Source: Rhodospirillales bacterium
GTDB taxonomy: Bacteria > Pseudomonadota > Alphaproteobacteria > Acetobacterales > Acetobacteraceae
Direction of reading: 5' to 3'
Assembly: GCA_015654825.1 (NCBI GenBank)
Contig: JAATGE010000346.1
Coordinates: 1-6,180, forward strand
Length of the DNA stretch: 6,180 nucleotides
Shown here: positions 1 through 5,457 of the stretch, in pieces
Layout of the letters: each line of letters opens with the position of its first letter
Position numbering within the stretch: position 1 is the first letter of the stretch
Position numbers and translations under genes: made by a program
Notes under the pieces: model-generated
The model's input: only the letters and a program-made list of their open reading frames with translations
What the model was told of the DNA's origin: nothing
Databases searched by the model: none

Positions 1-3
1 GGG

Positions 4-71
4 GGTCTGGGGCCTCAGGCCCCGTCGTGCGGAGCACGCTGGCGCGTGACGGGTCCAGGGCAGAGCCCTGG
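4..71. repeat. Palindromic intergenic repeat, copy 1 (possible terminator)
   Basis: Three hairpins stand in a row. Stem A is at 9-23 (GGGGCCT, one-base loop, AGGCCCC). A small hairpin is at 26-38 (CGTGC, GGA, GCACG). Stem B is at 55-71 (CCAGGGC, AGA, GCCCTGG). Stems A and B recur almost unchanged at 4176-4219, also just behind a minus-strand stop codon. Stem B ends 18 bases from the stop of the dioxygenase gene at 90-92, so it may end transcription of that operon or protect its 3' end. No clear T-run follows it in the transcript, so a classical intrinsic terminator is not shown. It is most likely a dispersed REP-like family. Confidence 0.75.
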
Positions 72-89
72 CCTTTCTTGAATGCGGCC

Positions 90-1040
90 TTAGCCGAGCC
101 TTGCGGTGAGGCGCCGGCGGGTGGCTTCGGCCAGTTCGTCGAGATCCTGCAGGTTCTGGTGGCCGGTGATGAAGTCGTTCAGCTCAACCTGGTTCTCGCC
201 CAGTACGAGCCAGATCGGCCGCGACGCCAGCGGTGCCGGCTTGTCGCGGCCGGAGCCGATGGAATCGCCAAAACTGCGGTCGTAAATATCCTCGGCAGCC
301 ATGTAGTGAAATGTCAGCCCGATGCGGCGGCGCCCGGAAACGTTGGCGTTGGCGCCGTGCACGACATACAGATCGTGCACCGAAAAATGGCCCGAGGGCA
401 GCACCGAATCGACCATGTCGCGCGGATCGAAGCCGCTCGTATCGATTTCGAAGTTCAGCAGGTCGGCCGCGTTCTGCAATTTCGCGTGATCCAGGCGCCC
501 TTCGCGGCCGCTCTTGGCGATGAACCGCAGGCCGCCATTCGTTGCGTCGACATCGTCCACCGCGATCCAGACCTGCGCGCTCTGCGCCCGGTCCCTTCCA
601 GGCCCGGGCTTGACCGCCGGATTGTAGCAATCCTGGTGCCACGGCGTGCGCTTGCCGATGCCGGGCGGCTTGGCGAAAATCTCGCCGCCCCACAGGATCA
701 GGTTCGGTCCGATCAGGCGGCGGGCGGCTTCGATTATGGTGGGGTGGATGGCGAACCGGAACAGATCCTCGCCCCCGATCAGGCCTTCGATCTGGCCCTC
801 GCGGAGCGGGATATGCGGCATGCGCACGATGCCGTGCCAATCCGGATTGTCGATCAGAATGCGTTCGATGGTTTCGCGCATCTCGCGGGCATCGTCCTCG
901 CGCAGGCCGGCGGCCGGGATGACAAACCCGTTTTCCTTGAAATGCCGAACCTCGGCATCGGAGACCATTTCCCTGGTCTCGACGCCAATTTCATACTCGC
1001 GGCGTTCCACGCCGACCTCTTTGACACTCTCCCGCAGCAT
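90..1040 (-). CDS. Phytanoyl-CoA dioxygenase (PhyH) family Fe(II)/2-oxoglutarate oxygenase
   Basis: Predicted soluble 316-residue non-heme iron oxygenase that would couple oxidative decarboxylation of 2-oxoglutarate to hydroxylation of an unknown substrate. Visible signature: a K-P-P-G-I-G-K stretch at 124-130 followed by W-H-Q-D, giving the iron ligands H135 and D137. The probable distal ligand is H228 in V-V-H-G-A-N-A-N, and the arginines at 237-239 just after N-V-S-G are candidates for 2-oxoglutarate binding. Length fits the family. The ATG at 1040 is preferred because GGAG (1048-1051) lies 7 bases upstream. M25 would also start a complete domain but has only a cramped AGGG two bases away, so the first 24 residues, charged and low in family resemblance, are less certain. 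It is the last gene of the ribB-hydrolase-monooxygenase operon, 55 bases after the monooxygenase stop, and is followed by repeat copy 1. PhyH relatives act on acyl-CoAs, small acids, ectoine and many natural products, so the family does not fix the substrate. Confidence 0.9.
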   Translation of the reverse strand: MLRESVKEVGVERREYEIGVETREMVSDAEVRHFKENGFVIPAAGLREDDAREMRETIERILIDNPDWHGIVRMPHIPLREGQIEGLIGGEDLFRFAIHPTIIEAARRLIGPNLILWGGEIFAKPPGIGKRTPWHQDCYNPAVKPGPGRDRAQSAQVWIAVDDVDATNGGLRFIAKSGREGRLDHAKLQNAADLLNFEIDTSGFDPRDMVDSVLPSGHFSVHDLYVVHGANANVSGRRRIGLTFHYMAAEDIYDRSFGDSIGSGRDKPAPLASRPIWLVLGENQVELNDFITGHQNLQDLDELAEATRRRLTARLG

Positions 1041-1095
1041 GGACAGTCTCCGCGCTATTATTCGTGCTTTGTTGAACTCCGATGGACCGTCGCGT

Positions 1096-2271
1096 TCACG
1101 CGGCCTGAACCAGTTCCTGATCCTTGTGGGCCGCGTAGTCGCGTAGCCGCGGGGCCACCTCCTGCGCGAAAAGCGTCATGCTATCCACGGTTTCCTCGTG
1201 CGACAGGTGGCCGGCCTGGGCCAGCATCAGGAGCTGTCCTACCCCACCGACCCGATCGCTGAAACTGGAAATCTGATCGTACAGCTGGTCGGGCGTGCCC
1301 GCGAACATGATGCCGCCATCTGCCATGTCCTGTAGCGATGGATTTTGCGGCAAGCCGAAATTGACCCGGCCGGTCTTGCCCATCCTGAGCGCCCCCGCGT
1401 TGGCTTCAACAGTTTCGTAGCCAGGCGGATTGCTCCAGGCCTTTGGCGTGCGCGGTTGCACTTCCAGATACGCCTTCACCTTCTTCACGCGCGTGTCTAC
1501 GTCCGCCGCGGTGCGGCCGCACACCATGATCGCCAGATACGCGAAGCGGTCGATCGATGCGGGGCGCCCGTGCGTCTTGAGATAGGTTTCCTTGTAGGCG
1601 TCGTACAGCGGCTTGGTGCCGGCACCATTGAAGAAGGTAGCGCACACAGAGCCAAGTTCGGCGACCCTGCGGCCGGTTGTGGGACCGGACGCGGTGATCC
1701 ACATCGGCGGCATCGGCTCCTGGAATGGCCGCGGCCAGATGTTGACGTTGCGGTAATTGAAGAACTCGCCTTCCCAGCTGAACGGTTTTCCGCGATGCGT
1801 AAGCGCCTTGACGATGAAATCATGCGCTTCCCAATTGCGCTCCATGATGCGCGCCGGGCTTTGGTTGGACATCGCCAGCTCGAACGGCGATGCCTTGACC
1901 AATCCGATCTCCAGCCGCCCGCCGGAAATGACGTCGACCATCGCCAGCTCTTCGGCGACACGATAGGGATCTGAACGGTTGGTGACCGGCACCCCGAGGC
2001 AGAGCAGGCGCGCCTGTTTGGTCTCGCGCGCCAGGATCGCCAGCGTGAGCAGGCAGGATGCCGACATGCAGTTCGCCGAGGCATGGTGCTCGTTGACGAA
2101 GATGTTGTAGCCGAGCTGATCGGCCACGATCCATTCGTCGAGGTAGCGGTTGTAGAGCCGGTGCGCGACCTGCGGATCACAGAAGCGATTATCGACGACG
2201 ACCTTGGTGGGGCCATCGATATGGTCCCATGCCGGATGCATCGATTGTTCGCTGAAATGCCAGAACTTCAC
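1096..2271 (-). CDS. LLM-class (bacterial luciferase-like) flavin-dependent monooxygenase
   Basis: Predicted 391-residue TIM-barrel monooxygenase that would use reduced FMN, supplied by a separate reductase, and O2 to oxidise an unknown substrate. Seen: the N-terminal strand M-K-F-W-H-F, the N-E-H-H motif at 60-63 typical of this family, the long conserved block L-G-V-P-V-T-N-R-S-D-P-Y-R-V-A-E-E-L at 92-109 running into D-V-I-S-G-G-R-L-E-I-G-L at 113-124, and a C-terminal A-G-T-P-D-Q-L segment at 324-330. No signal peptide or membrane segment is visible. The start is GTG: GGGGAG sits 8 bases upstream, and the reading frame matches the family from residue 1. The gene starts 37 bases after the alpha/beta hydrolase stop and ends 55 bases before the dioxygenase start, so it is surely co-transcribed. 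No flavin reductase gene is present in the window. Relatives include Baeyer-Villiger, alkanesulfonate, limonene and coenzyme F420 enzymes. FMN rather than F420 is inferred, supported by the ribB gene in the operon. Confidence 0.92.
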   Translation of the reverse strand: MKFWHFSEQSMHPAWDHIDGPTKVVVDNRFCDPQVAHRLYNRYLDEWIVADQLGYNIFVNEHHASANCMSASCLLTLAILARETKQARLLCLGVPVTNRSDPYRVAEELAMVDVISGGRLEIGLVKASPFELAMSNQSPARIMERNWEAHDFIVKALTHRGKPFSWEGEFFNYRNVNIWPRPFQEPMPPMWITASGPTTGRRVAELGSVCATFFNGAGTKPLYDAYKETYLKTHGRPASIDRFAYLAIMVCGRTAADVDTRVKKVKAYLEVQPRTPKAWSNPPGYETVEANAGALRMGKTGRVNFGLPQNPSLQDMADGGIMFAGTPDQLYDQISSFSDRVGGVGQLLMLAQAGHLSHEETVDSMTLFAQEVAPRLRDYAAHKDQELVQAA

Positions 2272-2279
2272 TGGTCGTT

Positions 2280-2285
2280 CTCCCC
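2280..2285 (-). promoter_or_regulatory. Ribosome binding site of the LLM monooxygenase gene
   Basis: GGGGAG on the minus strand lies 8 bases before the GTG at 2271-2269. It decides for the GTG start over the internal ATG at codon 11, which would remove the first beta strand of the barrel. Confidence 0.7.
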
Positions 2286-2308
2286 AAAACCTGGTTCCGC
2301 CGAAGCTT

Positions 2309-3124
2309 TCAGGCGTTTACTGTTTGCAACGCAAGGAAGGTCGAAATGCGCGCCGCGAAGGCAGCGGGCTGTTCCAAATACCCGTAATGACCGGCATCAT
2401 CGATGACCTCGATCCGGGCATCGGGGAAGGCCCTGGCATAGCGGCGTCCGTAATCCACCGAAACCACCTTGTCGTCGGCGCCCCATAGCAGCAGCACACG
2501 CTGCGTGATGCGATGCAGCCGGCTCGGCAATTTCGGATTGTACAAGGTCGGCGACCAGCCGAACAGCACCATTGCCTCACGGTTGCGCGCGAAGCGCGTC
2601 ACCGCATCCTCGCTCATCGCCCTGAAGTCGAGATCGCCCATCACGGCGCGGCCGCGAGCCTCATCCTTGAAGTAAAGCGCTGGGATTTCTTCGATCGTGG
2701 TCGCATAGATATCGAGTATGTCACGCGTCTCACGATCCGACAGCTTCACGCCGACCGCATCGATCAGCACCAGTTCGGCGATGCGCGTCGCGCCCTTGGT
2801 GGCGATTTCCACCGCCAGCCAAGCGCCGAACGAAACGCCGACCAGCACCACGTCCCGCAAATCGAGCGCCTCGATCAGGTCGAGATAGATGTAGGCGAGG
2901 TCATCAACCGTCGTGACATACACCGGCAGCGTGGAGGCGCCGAAGCCAGGGTGCGACACGGCATAGACACGGTGCGTCCGCGCCAGCAGCGCCACCAGCG
3001 GGTCGTCGGCGTCGACGCCGTGGCCGGCGTGCAGGAACAATATCGGCTGCCCCTGCCCCTTCACGATATATTCCAGCGTGACGCCGGCGATTTCGTGCCG
3101 TTCAGGCAATGCGGTCATGAACAT
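2309..3124 (-). CDS. Alpha/beta-fold hydrolase
   Basis: Predicted cytoplasmic 271-residue serine hydrolase with a single alpha/beta-hydrolase domain. Seen: the oxyanion-loop motif L-H-A-G-H-G at 31-36, the nucleophile elbow G-V-S-F-G at 96-100 with S98, the acid in W-G-A-D-D-K (D217 or D218), and the catalytic histidine H246 in D-D-A-G-H-Y-G-Y-L-E-Q-P. The stretch at about 125-200 would form the cap domain over the active site. The ATG at 3124 has GGGGAG 9 bases upstream; the second ATG at codon 3 would be 15 bases away. It lies 39 bases after the ribB stop and 37 before the monooxygenase start. In such a setting it could cleave a lactone, ester or C-C bond produced by the neighbouring oxygenase, as in meta-cleavage or Baeyer-Villiger routes. 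That is inference: the fold also covers thioesterases, epoxide hydrolases, dehalogenases and haloperoxidases. The last residues (about 264-271) are poorly conserved in character. Confidence 0.9.
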   Translation of the reverse strand: MFMTALPERHEIAGVTLEYIVKGQGQPILFLHAGHGVDADDPLVALLARTHRVYAVSHPGFGASTLPVYVTTVDDLAYIYLDLIEALDLRDVVLVGVSFGAWLAVEIATKGATRIAELVLIDAVGVKLSDRETRDILDIYATTIEEIPALYFKDEARGRAVMGDLDFRAMSEDAVTRFARNREAMVLFGWSPTLYNPKLPSRLHRITQRVLLLWGADDKVVSVDYGRRYARAFPDARIEVIDDAGHYGYLEQPAAFAARISTFLALQTVNA

Positions 3125-3163
3125 CGTGGCGTGCTCCCCGTTATGACTATTGGCGACGCTGGC

Positions 3164-3853
3164 TCAGGAGGCCTGCGACATTGGCGCGCAGCGCGCAGCG
3201 GGCAGCACGGCCTGGCGCCGGTCGCGGCCCTGCTGCAGGAAATGCACCAGGTCGGCGATCGTTATGATCGGCAGGGCATGCGCGCGGGCGAAACGCAGCA
3301 ACTCGGGCGTGCGCGCCATGCTGCCGTCATCGTTGACGATCTCACACAGCACACCGGCGGGCGCGCAACCCGCAAGCCGGGCAAGATCGACGGCCGCCTC
3401 GGTATGGCCGCGGCGCTCGCGCACCCCGCCCGGCCGTGCGCGCAGGGGGAACATATGGCCGGGCCGCGTCAAATCATCCGGGCGGGTCGCGGGATCGATC
3501 AGTGCCGCCACGGTCTTCGCCCGGTCCGATGCCGAAACGCCGGTGGTCGTGCCGTGCCGGTAGTCGACGGTGACCGAAAAGGCCGTCTGGTGGCGGTCGG
3601 TGCCGGCCGCGACCATGGGCGGCAAGCCAAGCGCATCGAGCCGCTCGCCAGGCAGTGCCACGCACACAATGCCGGTGGTGTGGCGCACGATGAACGCCAT
3701 CGTCCGGGCGCAGGCGAACTCGGCGGCGACAATCAGATCGCCTTCGTTCTCGCGGTGGCGGTCGTCCAGAACAACAACCATGCCGCCCGCGGCGATCGCC
3801 GCGATGGCATCCTCAATCCGGTCGAAGCCGATCTCCACCACGTTGTCATCCAC
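3164..3853 (-). CDS. ribB: 3,4-dihydroxy-2-butanone 4-phosphate synthase
   Basis: Makes 3,4-dihydroxy-2-butanone 4-phosphate and formate from ribulose 5-phosphate, the four-carbon unit for riboflavin, hence FMN and FAD. All main blocks are present: R-E-N-E-G-D at 34-39, R-H-T-T-G-I-V-C at 57-64, T-T-G-V-S-A-S-D-R at 103-111, R-P-G-H-M-F-P-L at 130-137, G-H-T-E-A at 149-153, and C-E-I-V-N-D-D-G-S-M-A-R at 170-181. By alignment with E. coli RibB from memory, E35 and H150 match the metal ligands. The loop before R34 reads D-D-R-H where D-D-E-D is usual, so two acidic residues are replaced by basic ones. The protein is stand-alone: after a complete domain it ends in a divergent tail at about 206-229, with no GTP cyclohydrolase II domain. 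The start is GTG with GGGAGG 8 bases upstream; no ATG lies in frame between it and the stop at 3920-3922. It heads a four-gene oxygenase operon. No FMN riboswitch is seen upstream, so pathway-linked expression is inferred. Confidence 0.95.
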   Translation of the reverse strand: MDDNVVEIGFDRIEDAIAAIAAGGMVVVLDDRHRENEGDLIVAAEFACARTMAFIVRHTTGIVCVALPGERLDALGLPPMVAAGTDRHQTAFSVTVDYRHGTTTGVSASDRAKTVAALIDPATRPDDLTRPGHMFPLRARPGGVRERRGHTEAAVDLARLAGCAPAGVLCEIVNDDGSMARTPELLRFARAHALPIITIADLVHFLQQGRDRRQAVLPAARCAPMSQAS

Positions 3854-3861
3854 GGTCAGCG

Positions 3862-3867
3862 CCTCCC
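3862..3867 (-). promoter_or_regulatory. Ribosome binding site of ribB
   Basis: GGGAGG on the minus strand, 8 bases before the GTG at 3853-3851. It is the basis for choosing the GTG start, since the open frame continues upstream to a stop at 3920-3922 without an ATG. Confidence 0.7.
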
Positions 3868-3894
3868 GGACAGACTGGTATACGCAATGCGTTC

Positions 3895-3923
3895 CGTATT
3901 CCAGAAATTTTGGAGGCAGTCAA
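3895..3923 (-). promoter_or_regulatory. Candidate promoter of the ribB operon (weak)
   Basis: On the minus strand TTGACT (3923-3918, five of six to the sigma-70 -35 consensus) is followed after 17 bases by AATACG (3900-3895), a poor -10 box. A nearby TATACC (3881-3876) is a better -10 by itself but is 35 bases from the TTGACT. The segment is locally less GC-rich than its surroundings. The perfect small inverted repeat ACGCA-A-TGCGT (3882-3892) lies just downstream and could be an operator. Position ahead of the operon's first gene supports a promoter somewhere here; the exact boxes are uncertain. Confidence 0.35.
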
Positions 3924-4034
3924 CGGCGATGAGGCCGGTTTGTCCCGCTATACGGAAAGCATTTCACAGATGGGAGTTGTGGCAGTAGGCAAGGTCTGGA
4001 GCGCAAGCGGGTTTAGGTTGAATGGCTTCGCCGA

Positions 4035-4098
4035 CCAGGGGCTCCGCCCCCTGGACCCCCGTCGGCGTGCCGCCGCTGGCGTTAGCGCTGCGCGGCGG
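4035..4098. repeat. Palindromic intergenic repeat, copy 2 (inverted orientation)
   Basis: CCAGGGG (4035-4041) pairs with CCCCTGG (4048-4054) around a six-base loop and is followed by ACCCCC, which is the reverse complement of the GGGGTCCAGGGG core of copies 1 and 3 with one indel and one mismatch in the hairpin. Beyond it are a short hairpin CGGC-GT-GCCG (4063-4072) and an overlapping alternative seven-base stem CCGCCGC (4070-4076) with GCGGCGG (4092-4098). Stem A of the other copies is not seen here. With copy 3 it makes an inverted pair. Confidence 0.7.
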
Positions 4099-4173
4099 GA
4101 ATGTTCTGCACAATCCACCGGGCGCGCGAAGGTGCTCGGTGTCGATGTCCCACTCGGAACAAATAAAATTGAG

Positions 4174-4219
4174 GTCTGGGGCCTAAGGCCCCAGCGGGGT
4201 CCAGGGGCAGAGCCCCTGG
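4174..4219. repeat. Palindromic intergenic repeat, copy 3 (possible terminator)
   Basis: Stem A at 4176-4194 is CTGGGGCCT, one-base loop, AGGCCCCAG (nine perfect pairs). Stem B at 4201-4219 is CCAGGGGC, AGA, GCCCCTGG (eight perfect pairs). The core GGGGTCCAGGGGCAGAGCCC matches copy 1 closely, and the GGTCTGGGGCCT-N-AGGCCCC half is also shared. Stem B ends 20 bases after the thiolase stop codon at 4240-4242, the same arrangement as copy 1 behind the dioxygenase gene. A role in ending or stabilising the thiolase transcript is plausible; no T-run is present after the stem on the minus strand. Confidence 0.8.
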
Positions 4220-4239
4220 CCTTCTATCGTCTCTGGCCT

Positions 4240-5457
4240 TTACGCAACGCGCTCGAACACGGCGGCAAGCCCTTGGCCGCCGCCGATGCACATTGTCTCC
4301 AGGCCGTAGCGCGCGCCGCGCCGATGCATTTCGTGCAGCAGCGTTGCCAGGATGCGACCGCCGGTGGCGCCCACGGGATGGCCGAGTGAAATGCCGGAAC
4401 CATTTACATTCAGCCGTTCGAAATCGGCCGGCGCCAGTTTCCAGGCGCGTGTGCAGGCGAGCACCTGAGCGGCAAATGCCTCGTTGAGTTCGATCAGATC
4501 GATATCGGCGAGGGCGAGCCCGGCCTTCTCCAGCGCGCGCGCGGTGGCGGGCACCGGGCCGATGCCCATGGTGGCGGGCGGCACGCCTGCCACGTTCCAG
4601 GATTTCAGCCGCGCGTAAGGCCGCAGACCGAGTTCCGCCGCTTTCGCCGCCGTCGTGACGATACAGACGGATGCGCCGTCATTTTGGCCGCTGGCATTGC
4701 CCGCCGTGACGGTGGCGGCGGGGTCGCTTTTCAGCAGGATCGGCCGCAGCGCCGCCAGGCTCTCCATGGTCGTGTCGGCACGCGGATGCTCGTCCAATTC
4801 GACGGCGACCTCGCCGTTCCGCCTGGGCACCATGATCGGCACGATTTCCTCGGCAAAGCGGCCGGACGCCTGTGCCGCCACCGCGTTCGTGTGCGAGCGG
4901 CAGGCGAATTCGTCCTGCTCCACACGTGGGATTGCGTATTCGCGGCGCAAATTCTCGGCGGTTTCCAACATGCCGCCCGGCACCGGATAGTTTACGCCGC
5001 CGGCCGTGACGCGCCCGCGCGCGAGCGCATCATGAAAGGTGACACCATCGCCCTTGATGCCCCAGCGCGCGCCGGTGCTGTAGAAGGGCGCGTTGCTCAT
5101 CGATTCCGCGCCACCGGCCAGCACCAGGTCGGAGGCGCCGGTTGCCACCTGCATGGTTGCATAAATCACGGCCTGCAGCCCGGACCCGCAGCGCCGGTCG
5201 ATCTGCAGGCCAGCGACTTCGATCGGCAGTCCGGCATCGAGCGCGACGACGCGCCCGAGCGCCGGCGCGTCCATGCTGGGGTAGCACTGCGCGAACAGCA
5301 CATCCTCCACCATTGCGGCCGGCAGCCCGGTGCGCGCCAGCAACCCCCGAACGACGGCGGCCCCCAGCTGCTGTGCCGAGAGGTCGCGAAACTGGCCGCC
5401 GAAGCGGCCGACCGCGGTCCGCATCGGGTCGCAGATCACGGTGTCACGCATGCTCAT
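4240..5457 (-). CDS. Thiolase (acetyl-CoA C-acetyltransferase / 3-ketoacyl-CoA thiolase family)
   Basis: Predicted 405-residue thiolase that cleaves a 3-ketoacyl-CoA with CoA to give acetyl-CoA, or runs the reverse condensation. All catalytic motifs are intact: nucleophile C90 in R-R-C-G-S-G-L-Q, N-E-A-F-A at 325-329, H360 in G-H-P-V-G-A-T-G, and C390 in C-I-G-G-G-Q-G. The A-G-G-A-E-S-M-S block at 114-121 and the G-N-A-S-G-Q-N-D-G block at 253-261 also fit. Length is at the upper end of the usual 390-400 range. Two starts are possible: ATG at 5457 (GAGG 7 bases upstream) and ATG at 5451 (GGAG 6 bases upstream). Either overlaps the 3' end of the lyase gene (by 14 or 8 bases), which points to translational coupling in one operon. 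It ends 20 bases before repeat copy 3. Substrate chain length, and so a catabolic versus acetoacetyl-CoA-forming role, cannot be told; the lyase neighbour favours breakdown of a branched or dicarboxylic acyl-CoA. Confidence 0.95.
   Translation of the reverse strand: MSMRDTVICDPMRTAVGRFGGQFRDLSAQQLGAAVVRGLLARTGLPAAMVEDVLFAQCYPSMDAPALGRVVALDAGLPIEVAGLQIDRRCGSGLQAVIYATMQVATGASDLVLAGGAESMSNAPFYSTGARWGIKGDGVTFHDALARGRVTAGGVNYPVPGGMLETAENLRREYAIPRVEQDEFACRSHTNAVAAQASGRFAEEIVPIMVPRRNGEVAVELDEHPRADTTMESLAALRPILLKSDPAATVTAGNASGQNDGASVCIVTTAAKAAELGLRPYARLKSWNVAGVPPATMGIGPVPATARALEKAGLALADIDLIELNEAFAAQVLACTRAWKLAPADFERLNVNGSGISLGHPVGATGGRILATLLHEMHRRGARYGLETMCIGGGQGLAAVFERVA

Larger units (their letters stand above)
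3854..4239. other. Intergenic region between thiolase and ribB
   Basis: No convincing gene is seen on either strand in these 386 bases. The plus-strand open frame crossing it (3910-4389) runs into the antisense of the thiolase and has no family resemblance. From the ribB side it contains the ribB Shine-Dalgarno, a weak promoter candidate, about 100 bases (roughly 3930-4030) with nothing recognisable, then the paired palindromic repeats at 4035-4219. Conserved FMN riboswitch segments (such as the GGGGCAGGGT and CCGGCGGT cores) are not present upstream of ribB on the minus strand. Confidence 0.7.

Noticed and set aside
27..1262. Long plus-strand open frame (411 codons) opposite the dioxygenase gene
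   Set aside because: Antisense of a clear PhyH-family gene and the end of the monooxygenase gene; its translation shows no family motif. Long antisense frames are expected in GC-rich coding DNA.
2513..3988. Plus-strand open frame of 491 codons spanning the hydrolase and ribB region
   Set aside because: It is the longest open frame in the window, but it mirrors two genes with intact catalytic motifs and crosses their intergenic gap. No recognisable domain and no good start context.
3854..4030. FMN riboswitch upstream of ribB
   Set aside because: Expected for many ribB genes, but the conserved sequence cores were not found on the minus strand by eye.
4035..4219. CRISPR array or insertion sequence
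   Set aside because: Only two inverted palindromic copies with no regular spacer series and no transposase gene; a REP-like repeat pair explains the structure better.
4082..4291. Small minus-strand open frame crossing the thiolase end and the repeats
   Set aside because: It overlaps the real thiolase C-terminus in another frame and runs through repeat copy 3; no similarity recognised, so I do not call a gene or gene remnant.
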